This document shows positions 26,709-37,011 of a stretch of DNA of 64,000 nucleotides, piece by piece. The stretch spans positions 1,187,001-1,251,000 of the forward strand of contig CANLOU010000001.1 of the NCBI GenBank assembly GCA_947492995.1. The letters run 5' to 3'. The notes beneath the pieces were generated by a model. It was given only the letters and a program-made list of their open reading frames with translations. It was not told the origin of the DNA and did no database searches. Both the position numbers and the translations under genes were made by a program. Each line of letters starts with the position of its first letter. Position 1 is the first letter of the stretch. Source of the stretch: an uncultured Litoreibacter sp. GTDB taxonomy: Bacteria; Pseudomonadota; Alphaproteobacteria; Rhodobacterales; Rhodobacteraceae.

Positions 26709-27803
26709 ATGACGGGGCTTTTCCTCTCTGACCTGAAGCTTTCGCATTTCAGATCGCATAAATCCGTTAACATTTCGTGTGACGGCAGGCCGATTGCGAT
26801 TTATGGCGCGAATGGCGCGGGCAAAACCAACATTTTGGAAGCAATTTCAATGCTTTCGCCGGGGCGAGGGTTGCGGCGGGCGAAGGCGGACGAAATCGCG
26901 CGTGCGCCCGAGCATGTTGGGTGGAAAGTATCGGGCGTTTTGCAGTCTTTGGGGCATGTCCACGAGGTTGAGACGCGCGCGGAACATGGCGCGAACCGTA
27001 CTGTTTCTATTGATGAAAAGACGGCTCCGCAGGTGGCGCTTGGGCGTATTGCGCGGGTCGTTTGGTTGATCCCTGCAATGGACCGTTTGTGGCTTGAGGG
27101 CGCGGAGGGGCGGAGGCGCTTTTTGGACCGGATTACCCTGTCATTTGAGCCTAAACATGCTGAAGTTTCAGTGGCTTACGAGAAGGCGATGCGGGAGAGA
27201 AATCGGCTTCTGAAAGACATGGTGCGCGATGCGATGTGGTACAAGGCGCTTGAAGATCAGATGGCGGAGGCGGGGGCTGCGATTATATCCAATCGCTCCA
27301 ATGCGTTAGCGCGGTTGCAACAGGCGATGGACAGCGCGCAGACGGCTTTTCCGACGGCAGAGCTGTCGATCGAGGGTGATTTGATCGACGAAAAAGGCAG
27401 CCTTCTCAATGCGTTAGAGGGCTCTAGGCCGCAGGACCTAAGGGCAGGGCGCACATTGGTGGGGCCGCACCGGGCGGATATGCTCGCCCTGTATAAGGCA
27501 AAAAATATCGAGGCAAAACAATGCTCTACGGGGGAACAGAAGGCTTTGCTATTGTCCCTGATCCTTGCCAATGCGCGGGCGCTGAGCGAGGACTTCGGCG
27601 CGCCGCCCATTATGTTGCTGGATGAGGTCGCAGCGCATTTGGATGCGGACCGGCGCGCGGCGCTGTATGACGAAATTTGTGCTTTAAAAGCACAGGCTTG
27701 GATGACGGGCACCGGCGCGGAATTGTTTGATGAACTGGGCGACAGGGCGCAGCATTTCGAGGTGTCCGAGACTGAAAACACCTCTGTCGTGACGCAGATT
27801 TAG
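26709..27803 (+). CDS. recF: DNA replication and repair protein RecF
   Basis: RecF is an SMC-like ATPase that helps load RecA at gapped DNA through the RecFOR pathway. The 364-residue product has Walker A GANGAGKT at residues 33-40, the signature region CSTGEQKALLLSLILANAR and the Walker B PIMLLDEVAAHLD. It follows dnaN by 7 bp, the common replication-gene order. Three tandem 11-bp repeats lie directly after its stop. Confidence 0.97.
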   Translation: MTGLFLSDLKLSHFRSHKSVNISCDGRPIAIYGANGAGKTNILEAISMLSPGRGLRRAKADEIARAPEHVGWKVSGVLQSLGHVHEVETRAEHGANRTVSIDEKTAPQVALGRIARVVWLIPAMDRLWLEGAEGRRRFLDRITLSFEPKHAEVSVAYEKAMRERNRLLKDMVRDAMWYKALEDQMAEAGAAIISNRSNALARLQQAMDSAQTAFPTAELSIEGDLIDEKGSLLNALEGSRPQDLRAGRTLVGPHRADMLALYKAKNIEAKQCSTGEQKALLLSLILANARALSEDFGAPPIMLLDEVAAHLDADRRAALYDEICALKAQAWMTGTGAELFDELGDRAQHFEVSETENTSVVTQI

Positions 27804-27810
27804 GGCAAAT

Positions 27811-27843
27811 GTGTATTTCATATGTATTTGATGTGTATTTCAT
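27811..27843. repeat. Three tandem 11-bp direct repeats (recF / LysE-family gene)
   Basis: Three units follow one another without gaps: GTGTATTTCAT (27811-27821), ATGTATTTGAT (27822-27832) and GTGTATTTCAT (27833-27843). Units 1 and 3 are identical; unit 2 differs at two positions. The 11-bp period is close to one DNA helical turn, so all units face the same side of the helix. They end 24 bp before the ATG of the LysE-family gene. A cooperative regulator-binding site or a short-repeat expansion are both possible. Confidence 0.85.
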
Positions 27844-27867
27844 GCGCATCGGCGTCGAGGCTCGGTT

Positions 27868-28488
27868 ATGACCATCACCCCATTTGAACTTTTATTCTAC
27901 GCAGGCGGGCTTCTTGTTCTTTTCTTAACCCCTGGTCCTGTATGGGTAGCCTTGCTGGCACGAGCGATGTCCGGCGGGTTCCGATCGGCGTGGCCTTTGG
28001 CGGCAGGCGTGGTCGTGGGGGACGTGCTGTGGCCGCTGGTGGCGATCTTGGGCGTGACGTGGCTGGTCGACCAAGTCAGCTGGTTCATGGACGTGCTGCG
28101 CTGGGTCGCGGTGGTCATGTTTGTTGGCATGGGCGTGCTGTTGATCCGCAACGCGGATAAGCAGTTGTCTGAAAATTCGGCGCTGACCCGCCCGGGGATG
28201 TGGGCGGGCTTTGTGGCGGGCTTGGCGGTGATCTTGGCCAACCCCAAGGCGGTGCTGTTCTACATGGGCGTGCTGCCGGGCTTCTTTGACCTGACGCGGG
28301 TCACCTGGGTGGATATCGTGCTGATCTGCGGGTTGAGCTTTCTGGTGCCGCTGCTGGGCAATCTGGTGTTGGCCTTGTCTGTGGACAAGGTGCGCGGCGT
28401 GCTGAAATCGCCGACCGCGTTGCGGCGGATAAACGTCATCGCAGGATGGCTGCTGATCGGGGTTGGTGTGATGATAGGGGTCAGCTAA
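27868..28488 (+). CDS. LysE-family amino-acid exporter
   Basis: An inner-membrane exporter of the LysE/RhtB family. The 206-residue length and about six hydrophobic segments are typical. The N-terminal TPGPVWVALLARAMSGGFRS matches the conserved first loop of RhtB-type proteins, and ANPKAVLFYMGVLPGFFD is the second family motif. The substrate cannot be predicted. It starts 64 bp after recF, just past the tandem repeats, and is co-directional with the replication genes. Confidence 0.92.
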   Translation: MTITPFELLFYAGGLLVLFLTPGPVWVALLARAMSGGFRSAWPLAAGVVVGDVLWPLVAILGVTWLVDQVSWFMDVLRWVAVVMFVGMGVLLIRNADKQLSENSALTRPGMWAGFVAGLAVILANPKAVLFYMGVLPGFFDLTRVTWVDIVLICGLSFLVPLLGNLVLALSVDKVRGVLKSPTALRRINVIAGWLLIGVGVMIGVS

Positions 28489-28526
28489 GCTGGGTTCTCA
28501 TGAGGTGGCCGTTAGGAGAGTTTGGG

Positions 28527-28829
28527 GTGGTTGATGATAATCAAGAGCTGTTTGATCGGGCTGACGCTTTTATCAATCTTGCCAACGAAAAGCTTACGGA
28601 GGTGTCGCCCGGCCAAGTCAGTGCCGCACTCAATTATGCGTCGGCTCGATTCTGTGCATGGTTAAGTGCTTCAGGATTTGCCACGGCCGAGGAAATGACA
28701 GCCAGTCGCGAAGAAACAATCGCTTATTTCGTGGAAGCGTTTCGGGGGTCATTGGAAATCCATATGGATGAATATATCGACAATTTCTCGCAATATATGG
28801 AACGCGCTTCGCAATCCGACCAACCATAG
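28527..28829 (+). CDS. DUF3144-family small cytosolic protein
   Basis: The start is a GTG at 28527 with AGGAGA 7 bp before it. This gives a 100-residue product, MVDDNQELFDRADAFINLAN at the N terminus. I chose it over a longer reading that overlaps the LysE-family gene. The sequence fits the DUF3144 family: a conserved RADAFINLANE helix, a central ALNYASARFCAWL and an acidic C-terminal EYIDNFSQYMERA. There is no signal peptide or membrane segment. The function of the family is not known to me. Confidence 0.82.
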   Translation: MVDDNQELFDRADAFINLANEKLTEVSPGQVSAALNYASARFCAWLSASGFATAEEMTASREETIAYFVEAFRGSLEIHMDEYIDNFSQYMERASQSDQP

Positions 28830-28889
28830 AGTAGCCAAGTGTGCGACCAGCTTGCGGACGGTGTATTGAACAAATCTATCAACCGCTGA

Positions 28890-31385
<2,496 letters not shown>

Positions 31386-31462
31386 TTGCGACGCGTGCGT
31401 CGGATCTTGTAACCGTTTGATTTAAATGGCGAACCTGATTTCTGTTAACCAGTCATTAGGAT

Positions 31463-31486
31463 GAGGTATTTGGGCCAAGATGAAAC
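31463..31486 (+). repeat. Dispersed tail repeat, copy without palindrome
   Basis: GAGGTATTTGGGCCAAGATG followed by AAAC at 31463-31486 matches the tail of the palindrome-plus-tail element seen complete at 60784-60816 (GAGGTATTTTTACCAAGATG, AAAC). Here the GC palindrome in front is missing. It sits in the 118-bp gap between gyrB and the FAD oxidoreductase gene, 18 bp before that gene's GTG start. Confidence 0.7.
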
Positions 31487-31503
31487 ATGAGGACGGCGTT
31501 TAG

Positions 31504-32673
31504 GTGATCGAGACGGATATCCTGATTGTGGGGGGCGGACCGGCGGGGTTGTCGGTGTCGGCGCAATTGAAGGGGCTGTCCTCGGTTCTGGTGCATCAGG
31601 ATCGGGAGATCGGGAAGCCTGTGCGGACCTCGGGCGGGTCGTGGCTGGCGGATGTTGAGCGGCTGGGCATTCCAGAGGATTTGTATCAGCGGGTGGATCA
31701 GCTGGATGTGTTTTCGGACACGCGGGAGCTGAGCGTTGATATTCGTGATGCGCCTTGCGTAGTTTTGGACATTACGCGGCTCTATCAATGGCTGGCGTCC
31801 AAGGCGACGTCTGAGATTCATTGCGCCACCAAGTTTTTGCGGACGGAGAAGGTCGAGGGGGGCTATGTGTCTACCGTGCGTACCCCGGGTAAGGGCGAGT
31901 GGCAGATCAAATCGCGCCAGATTGTGGACGCGTCGGGGTGGCATTGCATTGTGTTGGAAAGCCTTGGGCTGAACACCAAGCCCGTGCGGGATGCGGTGGG
32001 GATTGAATATGAATACCCCGTGGAGAATTTCGACATGAACCGCGCGATCCTGTTTTTTGGCTCCTTCGCCTTGTCCGGCTATGGCTGGGCGTTTCCGACG
32101 AATTACGGGACCATTCGGTTGGGGGTGGGCGTGATCCGGCCTGCCTCAGATGAAAGCCCGCGGGACATGATGAACAAGTTGCTGGCGTCGAACCAATTGG
32201 CGCGGATGGGGATACCTGCGCCGGAGGGCGAGCATGTGAATGCGGGGACCATCCCCTCGGTCGCCTATGAGAAAGAGCTGGTTTACGGCGACGTGATCCG
32301 CGTGGGCGACAGCGCCAATATGGCGACGCCGACTTTAGGCGAGGGATTGCGGATTTGCATTGAGCAGGGGCGGTTGTTGGGGGATGCGCTGTCCAAGCAG
32401 ACGCCGCGCGCGTTGAAGGCGTGGGAGCGGCAGGCCAATGGCACGCTTGCGCTGAAATACAGGGTTGGGTTCTGGGTGAACCAAGCGGCGGCGAAATATA
32501 CGACCGCGAATTGGGAGCGGTCCTTGAAGCGGATGGAGAAGCTGCCGCCTGCGGAGTTGATGGCCTATTTCAAGAACGACTTTTCAACTGGTATGATCGT
32601 GCGGCGGGTGGCGCTTCTGGTGTGGCGGAAGATGAAGGACCGGGTGCGAGGGGTGTTTGGAGGAAAGGTGTGA
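31504..32673 (+). CDS. FAD-dependent oxidoreductase, geranylgeranyl-reductase-like
   Basis: A flavoprotein with the N-terminal dinucleotide-binding motif (DILIVGGGPAGLSVSAQLKG) and the C-terminal FAD contact segment (VGDSANMATPTLGEGLRICI). This combination, with 389 residues, fits the geranylgeranyl reductase/UbiH-like group of FAD oxidoreductases. The substrate is unknown. The last ~60 residues are basic and could touch the membrane. The start is a GTG at 31504; upstream is an isolated copy of the dispersed tail repeat. Downstream lies a ~700-bp region without clear genes. Confidence 0.8.
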   Translation: MIETDILIVGGGPAGLSVSAQLKGLSSVLVHQDREIGKPVRTSGGSWLADVERLGIPEDLYQRVDQLDVFSDTRELSVDIRDAPCVVLDITRLYQWLASKATSEIHCATKFLRTEKVEGGYVSTVRTPGKGEWQIKSRQIVDASGWHCIVLESLGLNTKPVRDAVGIEYEYPVENFDMNRAILFFGSFALSGYGWAFPTNYGTIRLGVGVIRPASDESPRDMMNKLLASNQLARMGIPAPEGEHVNAGTIPSVAYEKELVYGDVIRVGDSANMATPTLGEGLRICIEQGRLLGDALSKQTPRALKAWERQANGTLALKYRVGFWVNQAAAKYTTANWERSLKRMEKLPPAELMAYFKNDFSTGMIVRRVALLVWRKMKDRVRGVFGGKV

Positions 32674-33381
32674 TTATGGCATTTAGCGTCTGCTTTGAGC
32701 CCAAAGCGGTCATTGACTACCGGCAATCCAACTTGCGGCGTTTGCCCTTTGGAAAGATCGAACAACCGGCCGCAATACTAACTGGCCTGTAAAAAATGCC
32801 TGATGGTCATGCCGAGTGCCAGCCAGATACCTTGCTGGGAAGTTTCGACTATTTCGCGCCTTAACCCAGAAGTCTGCTGACGAACGATCTGGTGGGTTTC
32901 GCGCGTCGTTCGATTGGTATGGTCCAGTCGACGATATTGCGCATACGTTGTTTTTCCGCGTCAACACGGAGACGGAAGTGGAGTTCCCACCAGTGCGAGG
33001 AAAGGTGGATCATCACTGCGGTACAAAGCAGTATGAATGCGATTTGAAAGAACATTGGTTCGCCCCGTTTCGGAATAGGTCACTTGTTACAGAATGTAGA
33101 TTCGCCGCTTTTCTGAGCAGTTAACCTTATTTAGTCGTCAAATATGGCTGGATCGGATCAAAATTACGGCGGAACAGTGGCGGAACAGACGATTTTTGCC
33201 GCAAAGTCGCCAATTTTGACGAAGACGTGCTGGGAAGTCAAAATTGTATCGTTAACCGAAACAATCTGACTTTTGACCCAGTTTTCTACGGGAGCACAGA
33301 CCAGCCTAAATTGGAATGTCCGCTTCAGTCCGCAGAAATGACCACCGTTGCTCTCCCTGTGATCGGGGCAAGCGCTGTGTG
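32674..33381. other. Gene-poor region with degenerate repeats
   Basis: No convincing gene fills this 708-bp gap. Two similar short stretches lie near its ends: GTCTGCTTTGAGCCCAAAGC followed by GGTCAT at 32688-32713, which contains a GCTTTG/CAAAGC hairpin, and a related ATGTCCGCTTCAGTCCGCAG at 33316-33335. Two weak ORFs overlap on opposite strands: 102 codons at 32816-33124 (+), and 64 codons at 32861-33055 (-) with a hydrophobic N terminus. Neither has a clear ribosome-binding site. The region may be decayed mobile or coding DNA. Confidence 0.45.
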
Positions 33382-34071
33382 TCAGTCTGACGCTTGGTTG
33401 ACCCGCTTGGACAACGCTTCTGCTGATTCAACCCGTTCCGAATAGCGGTCGACGAGGTCTTCTTTGATGTCGCGGGTCAGAACGGTGAAGCGCATCAGTT
33501 CTTCCATCACGTCGACCATGCGGTTGTAATAGGGCGAGGGGCGCATGCGGCCCTTGGGGAATTCGTCCCATGCTTTGGGGGTCGAGAATTGGTTGGGGAT
33601 CGTGAGCAGACGCATCCACCGACCGAGGATGCGCAGCTGGTTGACCGTGTTGAAGGATTGGCTGCCGCCGTTGACCTAACCGATGGCGAGCGTCTTGCCT
33701 TGGGTGGGGCGGACGCCGCCCATGGACAGGGGGATCCAATCGATCTGCGCCTTCATGATTCCGGTCATGGCCCCGTGGCGTTCGGGGCTGACCCAGACCA
33801 TGCCGTCGCAATTGGTGACCTTCTCGCGGAGTTCAGCTACCTTGGGGTGTTTTTCGTCCGTGCCGTCATCGGGCAGGGGCAGGCCGGAGGGGTTAAACGT
33901 GTCGGTTTCCGCGCCGAGCATTTGTAGGATGCGGGCGCATTCCTCGGAGGCCATGCGGGAATAGGAGGTTTCGCGGAGCGAGCCGTAGAGCAGCAGGATT
34001 TTGGGGGCTGGGCCTTGATAGGGGATCGCGTGGAACTGCGTGTCGTCGATGTTGGGCGTGTCGCTATCCAA
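33382..34071 (-). pseudogene. arsH: arsH-type NADPH-dependent FMN reductase, interrupted by in-frame TAG
   Basis: ArsH enzymes are NADPH-FMN reductases that can oxidise trivalent organoarsenicals. The frame, read from a TTG at 34071 that overlaps the trhO stop, gives PKILLLYGSLRETSYSRMAS, then SPERHGAMTGIMKAQIDWIP and GGVRPTQGKTLAIG. A TAG codon at 33678-33676 follows, and the same frame continues [20 protein letters not shown] to [20 protein letters not shown]. ArsH homologues as I recall them have Gln at the stop position, so one CAG-to-TAG change explains it. No arsenic operon surrounds it. A sequencing error is the main alternative. Confidence 0.85.
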
Positions 34072-34963
34072 GGTGCTTTTCCCCGCGTTGGTGGGCCAGC
34101 ACGATCTGCTTTTGGCGGTCGCGGAAGCGGGCTTTGTCTTTGTCGGAGGTCTCATTGATGCAGAGGTGGCAGGTGACGCCGGCCTCGTATTCGTCGCGTT
34201 TGATGTCCTCGGGTTGCAGGGGGCGGCGGCAGGCGTAGCAGAGTTTGTGGGAGCCTTCTTTGAGGCCGTGGCCGACGGAGACGCGACCGTCAAAGACGAA
34301 GCATTCGCCGTCCCATGTGGATTGATCTTCGGGGACGCGTTCGAGGTATTTCAGGATGCCACCTTTTAGGTGGAAGACCTCTTCTACGCCTTGGCCCAGT
34401 AGGTAGTTGGTGGACTTTTCGCAGCGGATGCCGCCGGTGCAGAACATTGCGACTTTTTTGTTGTGGAAGCGGTCTTTGTTGGCTTCCCACCACGCGGGGA
34501 ATTCGCCGAAGGATTTGGTTTCGGGATCGATGGCGTTTTGGAAGGTGCCGATGGCGACCTCGTAATCATTGCGCGTGTCGATCACGGCGACGTCCGGCTG
34601 CGCGATGAGGGCGTTCCAGTCCTCCGGTTCGACGTAGTGGCCGGTGCCTGCAAGCGGGTCGACATCGGGCTGGCCCATGGTGACGATCTCGCGTTTCAGG
34701 CGGACCTTCATGCGGTTGAAGGGGGCCTCGGACGCGTGGGATTCTTTGTGTTCTAGGGTCTGGCAGCCGGGGAGGTTGCGGAGATGGTTTAGGAGCGCGT
34801 CGAGGCCCGCGCGGGTGCCCGCGACGGTGCCGTTTATGCCCTCGCGCGCGACGAGCAGCGTGCCCTTGGTGTTGTGATCGTCGCAGATCTTGACGATGGC
34901 CGGGCGCAGCGCGTCGGGGTCATCAAAGCGCGTGAAGTGGTAGAGGGCGGCGACAATGTACAT
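34064..34963 (-). CDS. trhO: tRNA uridine(34) hydroxylase TrhO (rhodanese family)
   Basis: TrhO hydroxylates uridine 34 of certain tRNAs using oxygen, an early step to 5-oxyacetyl or methoxy uridine. The ATG at 34963 gives 299 residues starting MYIVAALYHFTRFDD. It shows the N-terminal acylphosphatase-like region (LLVAREGINGTVAGT), the rhodanese active site (VAMFCTGGIRCEKSTNYLLG) and a C-terminal four-cysteine cluster (CYACRRPLQPED, CHLC) as in the UPF0176 family. It is divergent from pncA and overlaps the start of the arsH frame. Confidence 0.94.
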   Translation of the reverse strand: MYIVAALYHFTRFDDPDALRPAIVKICDDHNTKGTLLVAREGINGTVAGTRAGLDALLNHLRNLPGCQTLEHKESHASEAPFNRMKVRLKREIVTMGQPDVDPLAGTGHYVEPEDWNALIAQPDVAVIDTRNDYEVAIGTFQNAIDPETKSFGEFPAWWEANKDRFHNKKVAMFCTGGIRCEKSTNYLLGQGVEEVFHLKGGILKYLERVPEDQSTWDGECFVFDGRVSVGHGLKEGSHKLCYACRRPLQPEDIKRDEYEAGVTCHLCINETSDKDKARFRDRQKQIVLAHQRGEKHLG

Positions 34964-35044
34964 GGGGGTCGAGATACGAGCGTTGCGCGTTGCATTCAAG
35001 GGGGGCTGCGCGTAGCAATTTACGGGAGTTATGGGAGATTTGGC

Positions 35045-35647
35045 ATGCGTGGCGCGGATGAGGCGTTGATTGTGATCGACGTGCAGAACGATTTCTGCCC
35101 GGGTGGGCGGCTGGCCGTTGGCGGCGGGGACGAGATTGTGGGCGGGATCAACGCGCTGATGGATGAGTTTTCGGTCGTGGTGCTGACGCAGGATTGGCAC
35201 CCGGCGGGGCATTCGTCCTTTGCGTCGTCACATGGGGCAGAGCCGTTTTCGATGACCGAGATGCCGTATGGGCCGCAGGTGTTGTGGCCGGATCATTGCA
35301 TCCAGGGGTCCGAGGGGTCCGCGTTTCATCCCGACCTGCGGCTAGACCCGGCGCAGATGATTGTGCGCAAGGGGTTCCGGGCGGCGGTGGACAGCTATTC
35401 CGCCTTCTTTGAGAACGACCATAAGACGCCCACCGGGTTGGGCGGCTATTTGTCCGCGCGGGGCGTGACGCGGCTGACCGTGGTGGGGCTGGCGCTGGAT
35501 TATTGCGTGAACTTTTCCGCCGTGGACGGGGCCAAGCTGGGGTTTGACGTCACAGTGGACCCGCGCTTGTGCCGGGCCATCGCGGATGACAGTCTGGCGG
35601 AGGCCATGAACGGCATGGCGGCGGCGGGAGTGTCGATCAATGGTTGA
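35045..35647 (+). CDS. pncA: Nicotinamidase
   Basis: It hydrolyses nicotinamide to nicotinate for NAD salvage. The ATG at 35045 gives 200 residues. The catalytic Asp12 is in ALIVIDVQNDFCPGG, the metal-binding region is QDWHPAGHSSFAS, the lysine region is MIVRKGF and the nucleophilic cysteine is in VVGLALDYCVNFSA. It overlaps pncB by 8 bp, so the two steps of the pathway (nicotinamide to nicotinate to its mononucleotide) are translationally coupled. Confidence 0.95.
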   Translation: MRGADEALIVIDVQNDFCPGGRLAVGGGDEIVGGINALMDEFSVVVLTQDWHPAGHSSFASSHGAEPFSMTEMPYGPQVLWPDHCIQGSEGSAFHPDLRLDPAQMIVRKGFRAAVDSYSAFFENDHKTPTGLGGYLSARGVTRLTVVGLALDYCVNFSAVDGAKLGFDVTVDPRLCRAIADDSLAEAMNGMAAAGVSING

Positions 35648-36932
35648 TATTGCGACGCGGGTGTACAACCACAAGTGGAAGATCGACCCGATTGTGCGGT
35701 CGCTGATCGACACGGATTTCTACAAGCTGCTGATGTGCCAGTCGGTATTTCGCAACAAGCGCGACACCCATGTGACGTTCTCGCTGATTAACCGCTCGAA
35801 AGACATCCGGCTGGCCGACATTGTGGACGAGGGGGAGCTGCGCGAGCAGCTGGACCATGTGCGGTCCCTGTCCTTATCGCGCGGCGAAAGCACCTTTCTG
35901 CGCGGCAACACGTTTTACGGCAAGCGGCAGATGTTCCGGCCAGATTTCATGGAGTGGTTCGAGGGGTTCCGCATGCCCGCCTACCATCTGGAAAAACGTG
36001 ACGGGCAGTATGAGCTGACATTCGAGGGCAAATGGCCGGAGGTCATGCTGTGGGAAATCCCGGCGCTGGCGATCTTGATGGAGCTGCGCTCGCGCGCGGT
36101 GCTGAAGGGGATGGGGCGGTTCGAATTGCAGGTGCTTTATGCCCGCGCCATGACCAAGGTTTGGGAAAAGGTCGAGGCCCTGAAGGGCCTTGATGAGCTG
36201 CGGCTGGCGGATTTCGGGACCCGGCGGCGGCACAGCTTCATGTGGCAGGACTGGTGCGTGCAGGCGATGCAGGAAGGGCTGGGGGACAAGTTCGCCGGAA
36301 CCTCGAACTGCCTGATCGCTATGCGGCGCGAGGTGGAGGCCATTGGGACCAACGCCCATGAATTGCCGATGGTCTATTCGGCCTTGGCGCAGGATGACGA
36401 CGCGCTGAAGCAGGCGCCCTATGACGTGCTGGCCGATTGGCAGGACGAGCATGACGGCAATCTGCGGATCATTTTGCCCGACACCTATGGCTCGCAAGGC
36501 TTCCTGGATGGCGCGCCGGATTGGTTGGCGGGTTGGACGGGCATTCGCATCGATTCAGGCGACCCCGCGGCGGGGGCGGAAATGGCCATCAAGTGGTGGC
36601 AATCGCGCGGCGAGGACCCGCAGGAGAAACTGGTGATCTTCTCGGACGGGCTGGACGTCGAGAAAATCATTGAGTTGCAAGCGCAGTTCAAAGGCCGGGT
36701 CCGCGTGTCCTTTGGGTGGGGCACGATGTTGACCAATGATTTTCGGGGTTTGGTGCCGGATGACGGGTTGAAGGCTTTCTCGCTGGTCTGCAAGGCGGTT
36801 GAGGCCAATGGCAGGCCCACGGTGAAGCTGTCTGACAATCCCAACAAGGCGATGGGCCCCGCTTTGGAGATTGAGCGCTACAAGCGCGTGTTCAATGTCG
36901 GCGCGCAGGCTGAGATGGATGTTGTTGTGTGA
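35640..36932 (+). CDS. pncB: Nicotinate phosphoribosyltransferase
   Basis: It converts nicotinate and PRPP to nicotinate mononucleotide, the second step of the Preiss-Handler salvage route. The 430-residue product shows SLIDTDFYKLLMCQSVFRNK near the N terminus, FGTRRRHSFMWQDWCVQAMQ in the centre and the IRIDSGDPAAGAEMAIKWWQ segment, all characteristic of PncB. It overlaps pncA at ATGGTTGA. Two strong hairpins follow within 60 bp of its stop. Confidence 0.96.
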   Translation: MVDIATRVYNHKWKIDPIVRSLIDTDFYKLLMCQSVFRNKRDTHVTFSLINRSKDIRLADIVDEGELREQLDHVRSLSLSRGESTFLRGNTFYGKRQMFRPDFMEWFEGFRMPAYHLEKRDGQYELTFEGKWPEVMLWEIPALAILMELRSRAVLKGMGRFELQVLYARAMTKVWEKVEALKGLDELRLADFGTRRRHSFMWQDWCVQAMQEGLGDKFAGTSNCLIAMRREVEAIGTNAHELPMVYSALAQDDDALKQAPYDVLADWQDEHDGNLRIILPDTYGSQGFLDGAPDWLAGWTGIRIDSGDPAAGAEMAIKWWQSRGEDPQEKLVIFSDGLDVEKIIELQAQFKGRVRVSFGWGTMLTNDFRGLVPDDGLKAFSLVCKAVEANGRPTVKLSDNPNKAMGPALEIERYKRVFNVGAQAEMDVVV

Positions 36933-36940
36933 CGGAGGGG

Positions 36941-36990
36941 CAAGAATTTTGAAGAAAAATTCTTGCTAAAACTCTTCGGAGAAGAGTTTT
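36941..36990. terminator. Two tandem hairpins between convergent pncB and kinase genes
   Basis: The first hairpin is CAAGAATTTT (36941-36950) pairing with AAAATTCTTG (36956-36965), 10 bp with a 5-nt loop. The second is AAAACTCTTC (36968-36977) pairing with GAAGAGTTTT (36981-36990), 10 bp with a 3-nt loop. Each ends in A or T runs on both strands, so they could terminate transcription from either side. A copy of the dispersed TATTTTT tail (37007-37013 and on) follows and overlaps the kinase stop codon. Confidence 0.8.
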
Positions 36991-37011
36991 GCGCTTCGCG
37001 TGTGGATATTT

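Noticed and set aside
31389-31402. Terminator after gyrB (CGACGCGTGCGTCG)
   Set aside because: It is a short GC palindrome whose loop would be only 2 nt, with no T-run following, so termination is not supported.
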